From Clostridia bacterium (GTDB lineage Bacteria > Bacillota > Clostridia > Oscillospirales > Oscillospiraceae), in assembly GCA_009929315.1 (NCBI GenBank), contig SAAS01000001.1:186001-250000 (forward strand): a DNA stretch of 64,000 nucleotides. Direction: 5' to 3'. Of the stretch, positions 1 through 7,425 are shown one piece after another (within the stretch, counting starts at the first letter, position 1; every line of letters starts with the position of its first letter). The notes below the pieces were generated by a model, which was not told the DNA's origin, searched no databases, and worked only from the letters and a program-made list of their open reading frames with translations. A program made the position numbers and the translations under genes.

Positions 1-879
1 CAGACCTCGGCTTATTTTCCTATGCCGACAGTGCTTATTTCCACACTTGCGGAGGATGGGAGCACTTCAATCGGCTCCTATTCCCTTTGCTTTCCTTACT
101 ATATTGCGGGCAAGGACTATTATGCGATGCTGCTTGAGTGCCGCAATAGTTCGAACACCGCGCAGAATCTTCTGCGCAGCAGCGTATGCGCCTTGAATTT
201 CATTGAGGACTCCCGAGCCGATTTCAAAGAGGCTGTTCGTTTGGGCTTCCCCGGGGAAAGCTCCGCCGAAAAAATGGCGACCTGTGCTTTTAAGCTTGAA
301 AAGGGACAATGCGAGGGTGAGCGTCCGCAGGTTTTAAGCAGCGCCTATCAGGTGTTTGAATGCACCTGGGTTTCGGAGCTGGAAAACGCGGCAGAGGACA
401 GGGCGCGAATCGGACTTTTGGAGGGAGTAGACCCGCCTTACCGCAGCTTCAACGGAATAACCAGCAAATTCGGCTGTCATTTTATCCTGAAAATAGACAA
501 AATTTTGATGAAGGAAAAATACCGCAGCGCCATTATAAACGGCGTAAAAGCCTCCTCCTTTCCCCGTGTTCCCGTGGACTACGGCTACAGGGACTCAAAG
601 AGCTTCTGGTACACCCGCTTTCGCAGGCCGATTTCCGAGCCGATACCGAAGGGCAAGGAAACCGACTTAAGTTCGGTAAAATACGCGGCGAACCGCCTTG
701 ACCCCGAGGTCAAATTTACGGACGCCGCCTGCGCGATGCTTGTCAAGGTGCCTCATATTTTTCTTAAAATGGCCCTGCAGGGCTGCGTGGATTGGGCAAA
801 AGAAAATGGTGTTACCCTAATCGATGTGGCTGAGATGAATATTATCAACGACAAGCGTTCCGAATATAAGAAGAAATGA
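1..879 (+). CDS. Flavin reductase-like protein with PCP_red-like C-terminus (5' partial)
   Basis: The reading frame is open to the first base, and the ATG at 22 has no ribosome site before it, so the gene probably starts upstream of the window; 292 residues are visible. The N-terminal part (ISTLAEDG, then a run ending near CALNFIED) resembles the FMN-binding split-barrel flavin reductase family. The last ~55 residues (FTDAACAMLVKVP ... VDWAKENGVTLI) resemble the small C-terminal domain of protochlorophyllide-reductase-like proteins (PCP_red), which also occurs in non-photosynthetic anaerobes. Likely role: cytoplasmic FMN-dependent reductase or flavoredoxin, substrate unknown. Both family assignments are from memory of motifs. 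A strong terminator follows at 914. Confidence 0.6.
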   Translation, partial: QTSAYFPMPTVLISTLAEDGSTSIGSYSLCFPYYIAGKDYYAMLLECRNSSNTAQNLLRSSVCALNFIEDSRADFKEAVRLGFPGESSAEKMATCAFKLEKGQCEGERPQVLSSAYQVFECTWVSELENAAEDRARIGLLEGVDPPYRSFNGITSKFGCHFILKIDKILMKEKYRSAIINGVKASSFPRVPVDYGYRDSKSFWYTRFRRPISEPIPKGKETDLSSVKYAANRLDPEVKFTDAACAMLVKVPHIFLKMALQGCVDWAKENGVTLIDVAEMNIINDKRSEYKKK

Positions 880-913
880 ATCTTGGACTTGCTTTATAAT
901 AACGGTCACGAAT

Positions 914-948
914 AAAAAAGCCCGCCTTTTTTGAGGCGGGCATTTTTT
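914..948. terminator. Bidirectional intrinsic terminator
   Basis: An 8-bp GC-rich inverted repeat (GCCCGCCT / AGGCGGGC) is flanked by A6 on the left and T6 on the right. It can end the gene upstream on the plus strand and the two small minus-strand genes to its right. Confidence 0.9.
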
Positions 949-1081
949 AAACATCGTTATTTTTTGCCGATTGCTTTTTTGAATTGTTGCTTTGGTTTTG
1001 GTTCTCCTTGGTCAGGGGTATCTGTCCGTTTGCTTTTTCCTTGCGAGCCTTTTTACTATCCGTCTGGCTGTCCTTCGCCAT
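947..1081 (-). CDS. Small hydrophilic protein, 44 residues
   Basis: The ATG at 1081 is preceded by a strong GGAGG site 8 nt away; an in-frame ATG six codons earlier overlaps that site and is less likely. The 44-residue product begins MAKDSQTDSKKARKEK and ends SAKNNDV. It is almost entirely Lys, Asn, Gln, Ser, Asp and Glu, with no hydrophobic core and no cysteine, so it is probably disordered and cytoplasmic. It lies 45 nt downstream of another small gene of the same style (1127-1276) and ends in the terminator at 914. I do not recognise the family. The evidence is the ribosome site, the matching neighbour and the flanking terminators; expression is not shown. Confidence 0.6.
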   Translation of the reverse strand: MAKDSQTDSKKARKEKANGQIPLTKENQNQSNNSKKQSAKNNDV

Positions 1082-1126
1082 ATTAAAATCCTCCAGCATA
1101 TTTCATCCTTATCACACAGTACAGGT

Positions 1127-1276
1127 TTATTGGTGCTTCGTGTTTGCGCCTAAAGACACTTTTTTTGTGTTGTTGTCCTTGTTCTGGTTTTCGTCAATTA
1201 CGGAACTGACGATACCGCTTTGCTTTTCGGGTGTATGCTCTTTTCGCTTCTGCTGATTTGACTTATCCTTGTGCAC
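1127..1276 (-). CDS. Small hydrophilic protein, 49 residues (GTG start)
   Basis: A GAGGTGAG ribosome site sits just upstream of the GTG at 1276. An in-frame GTG at 1285 overlaps that site and is rejected. The 49-residue product starts VHKDKSNQQKRKEHTPEKQ and ends KKVSLGANTKHQ. It is very polar and lysine/asparagine/glutamine-rich, with one short hydrophobic patch (GIVSSVI). The LGANTK ending is reminiscent of short polar clostridial proteins ending in LGPNTK, recalled with low certainty. It precedes the 44-residue gene in the same direction, probably as one transcript between the terminators at 1336 and 914. Function unknown. Confidence 0.6.
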   Translation of the reverse strand: MHKDKSNQQKRKEHTPEKQSGIVSSVIDENQNKDNNTKKVSLGANTKHQ

Positions 1277-1335
1277 TATTCTCACCTCGAGAATATTATT
1301 ACTCTAAAATATGGATTTATTCCGAAAATGTGTTA

Positions 1336-1366
1336 AAAAAACCGCTGCTTTATGCAGCGGTTTTTT
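1336..1366. terminator. Bidirectional intrinsic terminator
   Basis: A6-CCGCTGC ... GCAGCGG-T6 hairpin with a 5-nt loop. On the minus strand it ends the ABC exporter operon (1400-6110) and separates it from the small protein genes. Confidence 0.9.
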
Positions 1367-1399
1367 AAGAATACTGTTTTTTGCCTTGTGCAAGGTTCC

Positions 1400-2563
1400 T
1401 CATTGCCGCCTTGACCGAAGCGCGGAGGCCGAGATTCCTGCAAGCATCCAGCCGGCGCAGCACACAAGTGCCCAGAGGAGAGCCTTTAAAGGTGAGGAAA
1501 GGGATTCGTTTAGCCACCTTCCCGGAAGAGCATAAGAAAGCAGTTTTAAAACGTAAGCCCATTTAGGTGTTTGCAGCAGAAGTCCGCTGAGCACACCGCT
1601 TAAAAAGGTCAAAATCGGGGCGATGAACATCAGGGACAGTATGTTTTTCAAAAGCGAGGCGGTAAACAAGGTCATGCCCATTAGCCCCATTAGATATATC
1701 ACCATCGGAAGAAAACTTTCGGCAACGCTCAAGAGGCTTGTTTTTACAAAAATACAGCAGAGCAAGCCGCATATCAGATAAGCCGCCGCGCAGATTAAAA
1801 GGGGAGCCATGCTGCTTGTGATTATCATTTTCCATTGCCGAACTCCGGCTTGAGCTATACGGATGCGAAGTCCCTTTTTGTTGATATCCAGAACCCATGA
1901 AGCACCCACAACAAGATAAAAAAGACAGAGCACGCCAAACCATTTGACACAGACCGCAAAGGGCTCATCTGCTCGTGAAGCAGTGTCCGCCCCGTCAAGC
2001 ACAAGCTTTTCCATATTTATGAGCGACCCGCTTTTCCAGAGAATATCTACCTTCTCGCGTTGATTTGCTTCATCCTCAGCGCTGTAAGTCTTACCGTGCT
2101 CGGCGAGATATTCCCTTGTGCGCAGGGTGGAAAGCTCCTCAATCCAAAGCATTATAGTGGCATTTACAAGCGGTTCGCTGATTGTTGCGGGAACTTGTGA
2201 GGATGGTGAGGTGTAAAGCTCGAGAATATTCTTAAACTCGCCCTTTTCCAGCATTTCCGTGTAGTTTGGGCAAATGATTACCGCGGCCTCAAGCCTATCC
2301 TGTTTCAAAAGGCGCAGCGCATCCTCGAGAGACATTTCTCGCATGGAAAAGCTCTCGTTTTCTTTGAGCGTATAAAGAAGCTTTTCGCCCAAATCACCCC
2401 TGTCCTCGGAAACGACGGCAATAGTCTGGCTCGTTTCTGCCTTTTCCTGTGTCGCGAGAGCGGCCAAAACGGAAACTATTATTGCAAGGAGTACGAAAAT
2501 CAGCGAGAAAGGCTCGCGCAGAGCGGAGAAAAGCCTCGCCTTAAGAACCTGATCCATTCTCAT
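1400..2563 (-). CDS. ABC-2 type transporter permease (second subunit)
   Basis: The 387-residue integral membrane protein has one N-terminal membrane helix (about residues 17-38), a ~160-residue extracytoplasmic loop and a cluster of five or six helices from about residue 205 to the end. That is the topology of ABC-2 export permeases of the YhgE/ABC2_membrane_3 type. Its start overlaps the stop of the preceding permease by four bases (ATGA), so translation is probably coupled. With the ATPase at 3786 and its partner at 2560 it should form a heterodimeric exporter. Substrate unknown; drugs, lipids or small peptides are typical for this group. It is the last gene of the operon. Confidence 0.8.
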   Translation of the reverse strand: MRMDQVLKARLFSALREPFSLIFVLLAIIVSVLAALATQEKAETSQTIAVVSEDRGDLGEKLLYTLKENESFSMREMSLEDALRLLKQDRLEAAVIICPNYTEMLEKGEFKNILELYTSPSSQVPATISEPLVNATIMLWIEELSTLRTREYLAEHGKTYSAEDEANQREKVDILWKSGSLINMEKLVLDGADTASRADEPFAVCVKWFGVLCLFYLVVGASWVLDINKKGLRIRIAQAGVRQWKMIITSSMAPLLICAAAYLICGLLCCIFVKTSLLSVAESFLPMVIYLMGLMGMTLFTASLLKNILSLMFIAPILTFLSGVLSGLLLQTPKWAYVLKLLSYALPGRWLNESLSSPLKALLWALVCCAGWMLAGISASALRSRRQ

Positions 2564-3789
2564 GCGGCACGCCCCCTTCTTCTAAGACCCAGAAAGCCGA
2601 GGGAAAGAAAGATAGCCGCAAAGCCGGCGCTTTTTAAAGCGTCCTGCATAAAAATTGCATTGTCATAGTCGAAAAGGGAAACAGAGAGCATCCTCATTGT
2701 TGAGCGCAGCGGCAGCCATTTTCCGATTTCAAGCGTAAGTTTCGGCAGCGCCCCTTCGGGAATAAGTGCTCCGCAGAAAACAGCCATAATCAGGGCAAGG
2801 AAAAATCCCGTCCAAAGTGCAGTTTTCTCTTTTGGCAGCCAGGTGGCGATAGTCAGAGCCAGCGCGGAAAAACATACCGACGAAAGGAAAATAGTAAGCG
2901 CAAGGGCGGAAAGCTTGCTCGCGTAAGTACCGCCGAGCACATCTCCCCCGAGGCGCAGAAGCAGCGAGGCGGGAAAAAGCATAAGCAAAACCAGAGCGAC
3001 AAAAATCGTTCCGGAAAGAACTCTCGCGAAGAAAAAGCGTGTCGTTCCGATTCCGCAGAGCAAGCCGCGCTTCAGTATCGCTCCCTGACAGTCCACAGCA
3101 GAAAAGTGGATAATCGGCAGCATTGAGAGCGCCGCGAACAGGGAGAATATTGCGCTTAAGTAATACTCAATCGGCAGATATTCTCCGACGGGAGATAAGG
3201 GACCCCCGTTACCCAGAACGTCGCGGCGGCTCATGAACTGATCGATTGCCGCGTTTGTCGAATCATTAAGGAATTTCTGAGCATCCTCCTCAGTCACACC
3301 CTTTTCGACGAGGACAGTTTTCGCCGCCTCCATGATATTCTGGCTTTTTCCCACCACGGACAGCGAACTTGTCATGGTCATCGAAACAAGGTTTGTTTCA
3401 AAGGAATGGGTCTTTGTGCTGTAAACTGTAACATTGACCTCTTTTCCGTCTGCCATGTCATCAAACAGCCCGGAAGGGATATGAACCATAACGGAAATAT
3501 CGTCGCTTTCAATGAGCTTAATTCCCTGCTCAACCGTTTGCACGGGGTAAACCGTAATAATATCCACCAGAGCCTGCGAGTTAATCAGCTGCGAAATGAA
3601 CTCATCGACCGTGTCGCTTTTATCCTCATTGCATATAGCAAGGTTGAAGTGCACACCATGAGCCGTAAAAATCATGGGAGACACAACCGTTGAAAAGATA
3701 AATACGACAATTATCGGCGACAAAAGACAGAGAAACACGAGCGCTTTCCCCGAAAACATTCGCTTCAAATCGTATAAAAGAAATCTCAT
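2560..3789 (-). CDS. ABC-2 type transporter permease (first subunit)
   Basis: The 409-residue protein has the same plan as its downstream partner: an N-terminal helix (about residues 18-40), a large extracytoplasmic domain to about residue 210, then about five helices ending near residue 402. It fits the ABC2_membrane_3 export-permease type. ATGA overlaps on both sides tie it translationally to the ATPase and to the second permease. Having two different permeases next to one ATPase suggests a heterodimeric membrane domain over an ATPase homodimer. The substrate cannot be read from sequence. Confidence 0.8.
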   Translation of the reverse strand: MRFLLYDLKRMFSGKALVFLCLLSPIIVVFIFSTVVSPMIFTAHGVHFNLAICNEDKSDTVDEFISQLINSQALVDIITVYPVQTVEQGIKLIESDDISVMVHIPSGLFDDMADGKEVNVTVYSTKTHSFETNLVSMTMTSSLSVVGKSQNIMEAAKTVLVEKGVTEEDAQKFLNDSTNAAIDQFMSRRDVLGNGGPLSPVGEYLPIEYYLSAIFSLFAALSMLPIIHFSAVDCQGAILKRGLLCGIGTTRFFFARVLSGTIFVALVLLMLFPASLLLRLGGDVLGGTYASKLSALALTIFLSSVCFSALALTIATWLPKEKTALWTGFFLALIMAVFCGALIPEGALPKLTLEIGKWLPLRSTMRMLSVSLFDYDNAIFMQDALKSAGFAAIFLSLGFLGLRRRGRAA

Positions 3790-4514
3790 AAGATTTCACC
3801 GTGGATGATGTTTTGTATAAGCTGATTTGCGCCGATACCTTCCGCTTGGCTTAAAAAAGTTTGCTTATCGGCAAAATACACCGCCTGTCCGAGGTTCAGC
3901 ACGAGCACCTTATCCATAAGCGGCAGCATTTGCTCGGCGGAATGCCCCGAAACTATCTGAGCCGTGCCGCTTGCCGCAAGCTGACTCAGCACTTTTTCGA
4001 TACCGTCCGTGTTGTCGGTATCAACTCCGGCGAAAGGCTCGTCAAGAACAATCATCTCCGGCTCCCCCAGCAGGGCAACAGCAAGATTGACCCGTCTTTT
4101 CATGCCTCCCGAAAGTTCCGAAACCTTCTTATCGGAAATTACCGAAAGATTAAGCTTTTCGGAAACCTCATCCACCCGAGCCTTTGCCTTTTTACCTGGC
4201 AGGCGTGACCAGCAAAGCAGGTTTTCGCGGACCGTCAACTCCTCAAAAAGAGCTATTTCCTGCGGAACATAGCCAATGCGTCGCCTAACCGCGTGAAGCT
4301 TTGTGTTGACTTCGGCACCGTCAAAATAGATGTGCCCCTCGTCGGGCTTTGCCGCGAGTGCGATAATATCCAGAAGTGTCGACTTGCCCGAGCCGTTCTG
4401 TCCGAAAAGACCAAGCACCTCGCCGCGCCTGAGAGAAAACGATACGTTTTGCAGGGCGTGAACCTTGCCGTACCTTCTTGATATGCCCTCTGTCCTGAGA
4501 ATTTCGTCTATCAT
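3786..4514 (-). CDS. ABC transporter ATP-binding protein
   Basis: The 242-residue nucleotide-binding subunit is complete: Walker A GQNGSGKST (residues 38-46), Q-loop Q85, signature LSGGMKR (134-140), Walker B MIVLDEP (154-160) and switch histidine H191. The family is the CcmA/YhaQ-like export ATPases paired with ABC-2 permeases. An AGAGG ribosome site precedes the ATG, which lies 9 nt after the lipoprotein stop. The gene overlaps the first permease by ATGA. It should hydrolyse ATP on the inner face of the membrane to drive export by the two downstream permeases. Confidence 0.9.
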   Translation of the reverse strand: MIDEILRTEGISRRYGKVHALQNVSFSLRRGEVLGLFGQNGSGKSTLLDIIALAAKPDEGHIYFDGAEVNTKLHAVRRRIGYVPQEIALFEELTVRENLLCWSRLPGKKAKARVDEVSEKLNLSVISDKKVSELSGGMKRRVNLAVALLGEPEMIVLDEPFAGVDTDNTDGIEKVLSQLAASGTAQIVSGHSAEQMLPLMDKVLVLNLGQAVYFADKQTFLSQAEGIGANQLIQNIIHGEIL

Positions 4515-4523
4515 AAGCGCCTC

Positions 4524-6110
4524 TTAGAAAAATAGAAGTGAAAGCACCGAAAGAGAACGAACGGAAACGGGGGAGTTGTTGAAAGCCTCCTGTGTAACGC
4601 CGTCTTCGTTGCCGCCCAAAATCGCGTTATAAAGCCCGCTCTGGTCGGAGGTGCTTATGCCCGCGCCTGGAATAAACTGCGGTACCGAAATCGGGGGGCA
4701 GACGTCGCTCTGCTCCAAGGTCATGGATAGGTTAATTGTTTGAGTTTCCCCGTCGCTTGTTACTGTAAAAGTACCCGTCGATGTGCCGCTTGTTCCCTGA
4801 GCGTTATCTGTCTGCGAATAGTCGAGCGCCGCGCCGAAATCCATGCCGCTGATACCGCCTGCGGCAGCACGGCTGTATTTAAGCTGAGCTTTTGATGAGA
4901 GGCTTCCCTGAGTGATGACGCTCTGTGTGCTTATTTCGCTGTGCTCCTGAGAAGCGCCGCCAGGGGCAAAATCATCATAGGTAATAAGCCCTGTATAATT
5001 ATCCCCTCCCGCGGAGCAGTTTTGCTCGGTCATCTTAATGCCGGCGCCGTCAAAGCCCGTAAAGCTGATGTCGTTTTCCCTGATGTTACCGTCCTCGTAA
5101 AACTTGAAAAGAATGGTCAGAGCGCGGGCTCCCGTGACGGCGTTCAAATATACGGCGGAGGTTTTTTCGCCCGAAAGCGACTTAAAGGTCAGCGTCATTG
5201 CATTTATCTCTTCGGGAGTCATCGCATTCAAATCGCGCAGAGCCCCGTCCATGCCTGTCACGCCGAAGGTGCTTTCGTCGAGGAAATACTGTGAGACGAA
5301 ATATGACTTGAAAGAGGGGTCAAGCGATATAAGCGAAACCATTCCGCGCACGGCCGATGCGGCGTTTTGTCCTGAAAGGGTGAGTGTTGTCGCGGTGCAG
5401 TCCTCCGAGGTTCCGGCCATGGCAACATTCTGCGTTTCGGAAACATAGTTTGTCTCCTGCGCCGTTAGCGCAACGCTTTGCAAATAGGCGTCAATGGCGG
5501 AAGCCCACTCATCATCATTCATTTTTGCCGTTGTCGTGTCCGAAAGGGCTCTGCCGAAGCGTTCCATTACAGTAAGTGATTTAAAAGAAGCCGCCACAGC
5601 GGGATCAAGCGTATGCTGAATCATCGGCTCATCGGGGTTAGGCTTTTTAACAAGAAGAGTATTTCCGACGGCATAAATGCCGCCGCTTTGGGCAACCTCA
5701 TTTCCCGCCTGTATACTTGCCACCATCGAGCTATCCCCGCTTGCGCTGTCAAGCGAAGACTCAAAGGAAATAATAATGTCGCCGCTTTCGTCCTCGGTGT
5801 TTATCAGTGTAATGTTGGACTTGGTGTAATTCGATTTGGTGTCGTCAAACTGTGCCCCCGGATTGAGCAGAAGACTGAGTTGGGCGGAGCCTAAGCGCTC
5901 GCTTTTATCGACAGCGTCAATTAAGGCTGCCTTCGCTCCCTCGGCGAATATTTCGCTTGCAAGCTTCGGAGCCTCGGTTTCCGCTGCGGCAGGAGTCGAA
6001 AACCCCTCGGGCCTGACAATTTTTTCGCCGCAGGCGGTAAGCTGGGTCGCAAGAGCTGCGGTGCTCATAAGTATAACGGCGCGGCGGAATAATCTTTTAC
6101 GGGTGAGCAT
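4524..6110 (-). CDS. Large lipoprotein of ABC exporter operon
   Basis: The start is set at the ATG at 6110 because a GGAGG site lies 9 nt upstream; an open frame extends 40 codons further without a ribosome site. Residues 1-26 form a signal peptide with lipobox LTAC, so C27 should be lipidated and the 528-residue protein anchored outside the membrane. The rest is polar and Ser/Thr/Gly-rich with long beta-type stretches, and I recognise no enzyme motif. It is the first gene of the operon, 9 nt before the ABC ATPase, so it may be a receptor, chaperone or accessory for the exporter. It ends in a hydrophobic SVLSLLFF tail, odd for a secreted protein. Confidence 0.75.
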   Translation of the reverse strand: MLTRKRLFRRAVILMSTAALATQLTACGEKIVRPEGFSTPAAAETEAPKLASEIFAEGAKAALIDAVDKSERLGSAQLSLLLNPGAQFDDTKSNYTKSNITLINTEDESGDIIISFESSLDSASGDSSMVASIQAGNEVAQSGGIYAVGNTLLVKKPNPDEPMIQHTLDPAVAASFKSLTVMERFGRALSDTTTAKMNDDEWASAIDAYLQSVALTAQETNYVSETQNVAMAGTSEDCTATTLTLSGQNAASAVRGMVSLISLDPSFKSYFVSQYFLDESTFGVTGMDGALRDLNAMTPEEINAMTLTFKSLSGEKTSAVYLNAVTGARALTILFKFYEDGNIRENDISFTGFDGAGIKMTEQNCSAGGDNYTGLITYDDFAPGGASQEHSEISTQSVITQGSLSSKAQLKYSRAAAGGISGMDFGAALDYSQTDNAQGTSGTSTGTFTVTSDGETQTINLSMTLEQSDVCPPISVPQFIPGAGISTSDQSGLYNAILGGNEDGVTQEAFNNSPVSVRSLSVLSLLFF

Positions 6111-6265
6111 AATCACTACCTCCAATAGTATGTACAGCAATGTGGTTTTTTGCGAATAGCGCGGATTCTTCTGAAAAAGGAAACAGCGGACGAACCGAGG
6201 CAAAAAGACCAATCTAAGTTTACTTACCATTATAATCGAGCGAGGTTTTTAATGTATCTTCCTTT

Positions 6266-6288
6266 ATAATTTGTCATTGACAAATTAT
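6266..6288. promoter_or_regulatory. 23-bp perfect palindrome, candidate operator
   Basis: ATAATTTGTCA and TGACAAATTAT form a perfect 11-bp inverted repeat around one central T. It lies in the 219-bp gap between the end of the LysR-type regulator gene and the start of the lipoprotein/exporter operon, about 155 bp upstream of the lipoprotein ATG. There is no T-run, so it is more likely a protein-binding site than a terminator. The regulator is unknown. Confidence 0.5.
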
Positions 6289-6329
6289 TTGGCACGAATC
6301 ATGACAATCAAAGAGATTGATATAATAAA

Positions 6330-7244
6330 TCATCGACAATTATCAAGTTTTTGAAGAGGGTTTTGCTCAAAATATCGCTTGACATAGCTCCGAAGGGCGG
6401 AAACCTCCTTATCAAGCTTCACATTGTGAGGCGTGCAGCAAAAGACACAGCCGGATTCGGGTGTGAGCAGCCGGCGTATTCTGATATCGGGATTTGTAAT
6501 GCGAAGCGCCATTGCGCAGGTAACGGTTGCGATGCCGATATTTTCGGTCATTGCATTGACATAATTAACGCTGTAATTTGAGGAAACGATGATGTGCGGA
6601 TGTATATTTGTGAGTTTGCAAAAGTGGTCAAACATTCCCCGAAGCGCGTTTTCGGGGGAGCCGGTTATGATATTTTCACCGTCGAGCAGCATAAATTCTA
6701 TGGGAGCATCGCCTTGCACAAGCGGATGCGTTTTATGCAGGGCCGCATACATGTAACCCTCAGAGAGCTTGAGGGTGTTAAAAAGCGACATATCAAGGGG
6801 GTTAACTAGAAAGGCCATGTCGACCTCTTTATCAAGCAATTTCTGAATACAGACAGCCTGGGTGCTCTCCAAAATTTCAATATTGATTTCGGGGTGCAGC
6901 TTCTGGTAGTCGAAAATAAATTCCGCGCTGCCGCTGTTTGAAAGACCCTGGGCAAAGGCAACGGAAACGCATTTCCTATTCATTTTTTTATCTTCGTTAA
7001 CAAGGGAAAGCGCTTTTTCATAATCGCCGTGCATGCGCCGAAAAATCGGATATAGAGTTCTTCCGACCTCGGTGGGGGTAACACCCTGCTTGTTGCGCTC
7101 AAAAAGGAAGACGTCCAGCTCCTCCTCAAGCGCTTTTATCTGACGGCTTAATCCCTGCTGGCTTATATAGAGCTTCGTGCTCGCCTTTGAGAAATTCTGC
7201 TCCTCGAAAAGCGTGAGAAAGGACGCGATAAACTTCATCTGCAC
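6330..7244 (-). CDS. LysR family transcriptional regulator
   Basis: The 304-residue protein has an N-terminal winged helix-turn-helix at about residues 4-62 (QNFSKASTKLYISQQGLSRQ, then ALEEELDVFLFER), the typical LysR layout, followed by a periplasmic-binding-like effector domain. GTG at 7244 and ATG at 7238 are both possible starts. It is transcribed away from the iron-sulfur flavoprotein gene at 7426, with paired palindromes (7279-7307) between them, as LysR regulators often control the divergent gene. Related motifs before 13166 suggest it also controls the second DUF5692 gene. The effector is unknown. Confidence 0.9.
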   Translation of the reverse strand: MQMKFIASFLTLFEEQNFSKASTKLYISQQGLSRQIKALEEELDVFLFERNKQGVTPTEVGRTLYPIFRRMHGDYEKALSLVNEDKKMNRKCVSVAFAQGLSNSGSAEFIFDYQKLHPEINIEILESTQAVCIQKLLDKEVDMAFLVNPLDMSLFNTLKLSEGYMYAALHKTHPLVQGDAPIEFMLLDGENIITGSPENALRGMFDHFCKLTNIHPHIIVSSNYSVNYVNAMTENIGIATVTCAMALRITNPDIRIRRLLTPESGCVFCCTPHNVKLDKEVSALRSYVKRYFEQNPLQKLDNCR

Positions 7245-7278
7245 CTAAAAATCATCCCCTTGTTAATCTAAAAACATT

Positions 7279-7317
7279 CTACAACGCATTGTTGTAGATG
7301 TCTACAATTTGTTGTTA
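7279..7317. promoter_or_regulatory. Overlapping palindromes, candidate LysR binding region
   Basis: CTACAAC-5-GTTGTAG (7279-7297) overlaps TTGTAGA-TG-TCTACAA (7292-7307), and a TTGTTGTTA half-site follows. This is the T-N11-A-like dyad arrangement expected for a LysR regulator, in the divergent gap. A candidate promoter for the 7426 gene, TTGTTA (7312-7317)-16-TATGAT (7334-7339), has its -35 abutting the last half-site, an activator-like geometry. Inference only. Confidence 0.6.
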
Positions 7318-7425
7318 TACCAAACAGCATCACTATGATAAAATGACCTAAATATGACTCAAAAATACAGATGGCTGTATTAAAATTACAAATAATGGCA
7401 GAATAATTCGCGGCGGAGGAATAAT

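Noticed and set aside
984..1256. 90-codon plus-strand ORF, very hydrophobic
   Set aside because: Reverse complement of two polar small-protein genes with proper ribosome sites; no ribosome site of its own.
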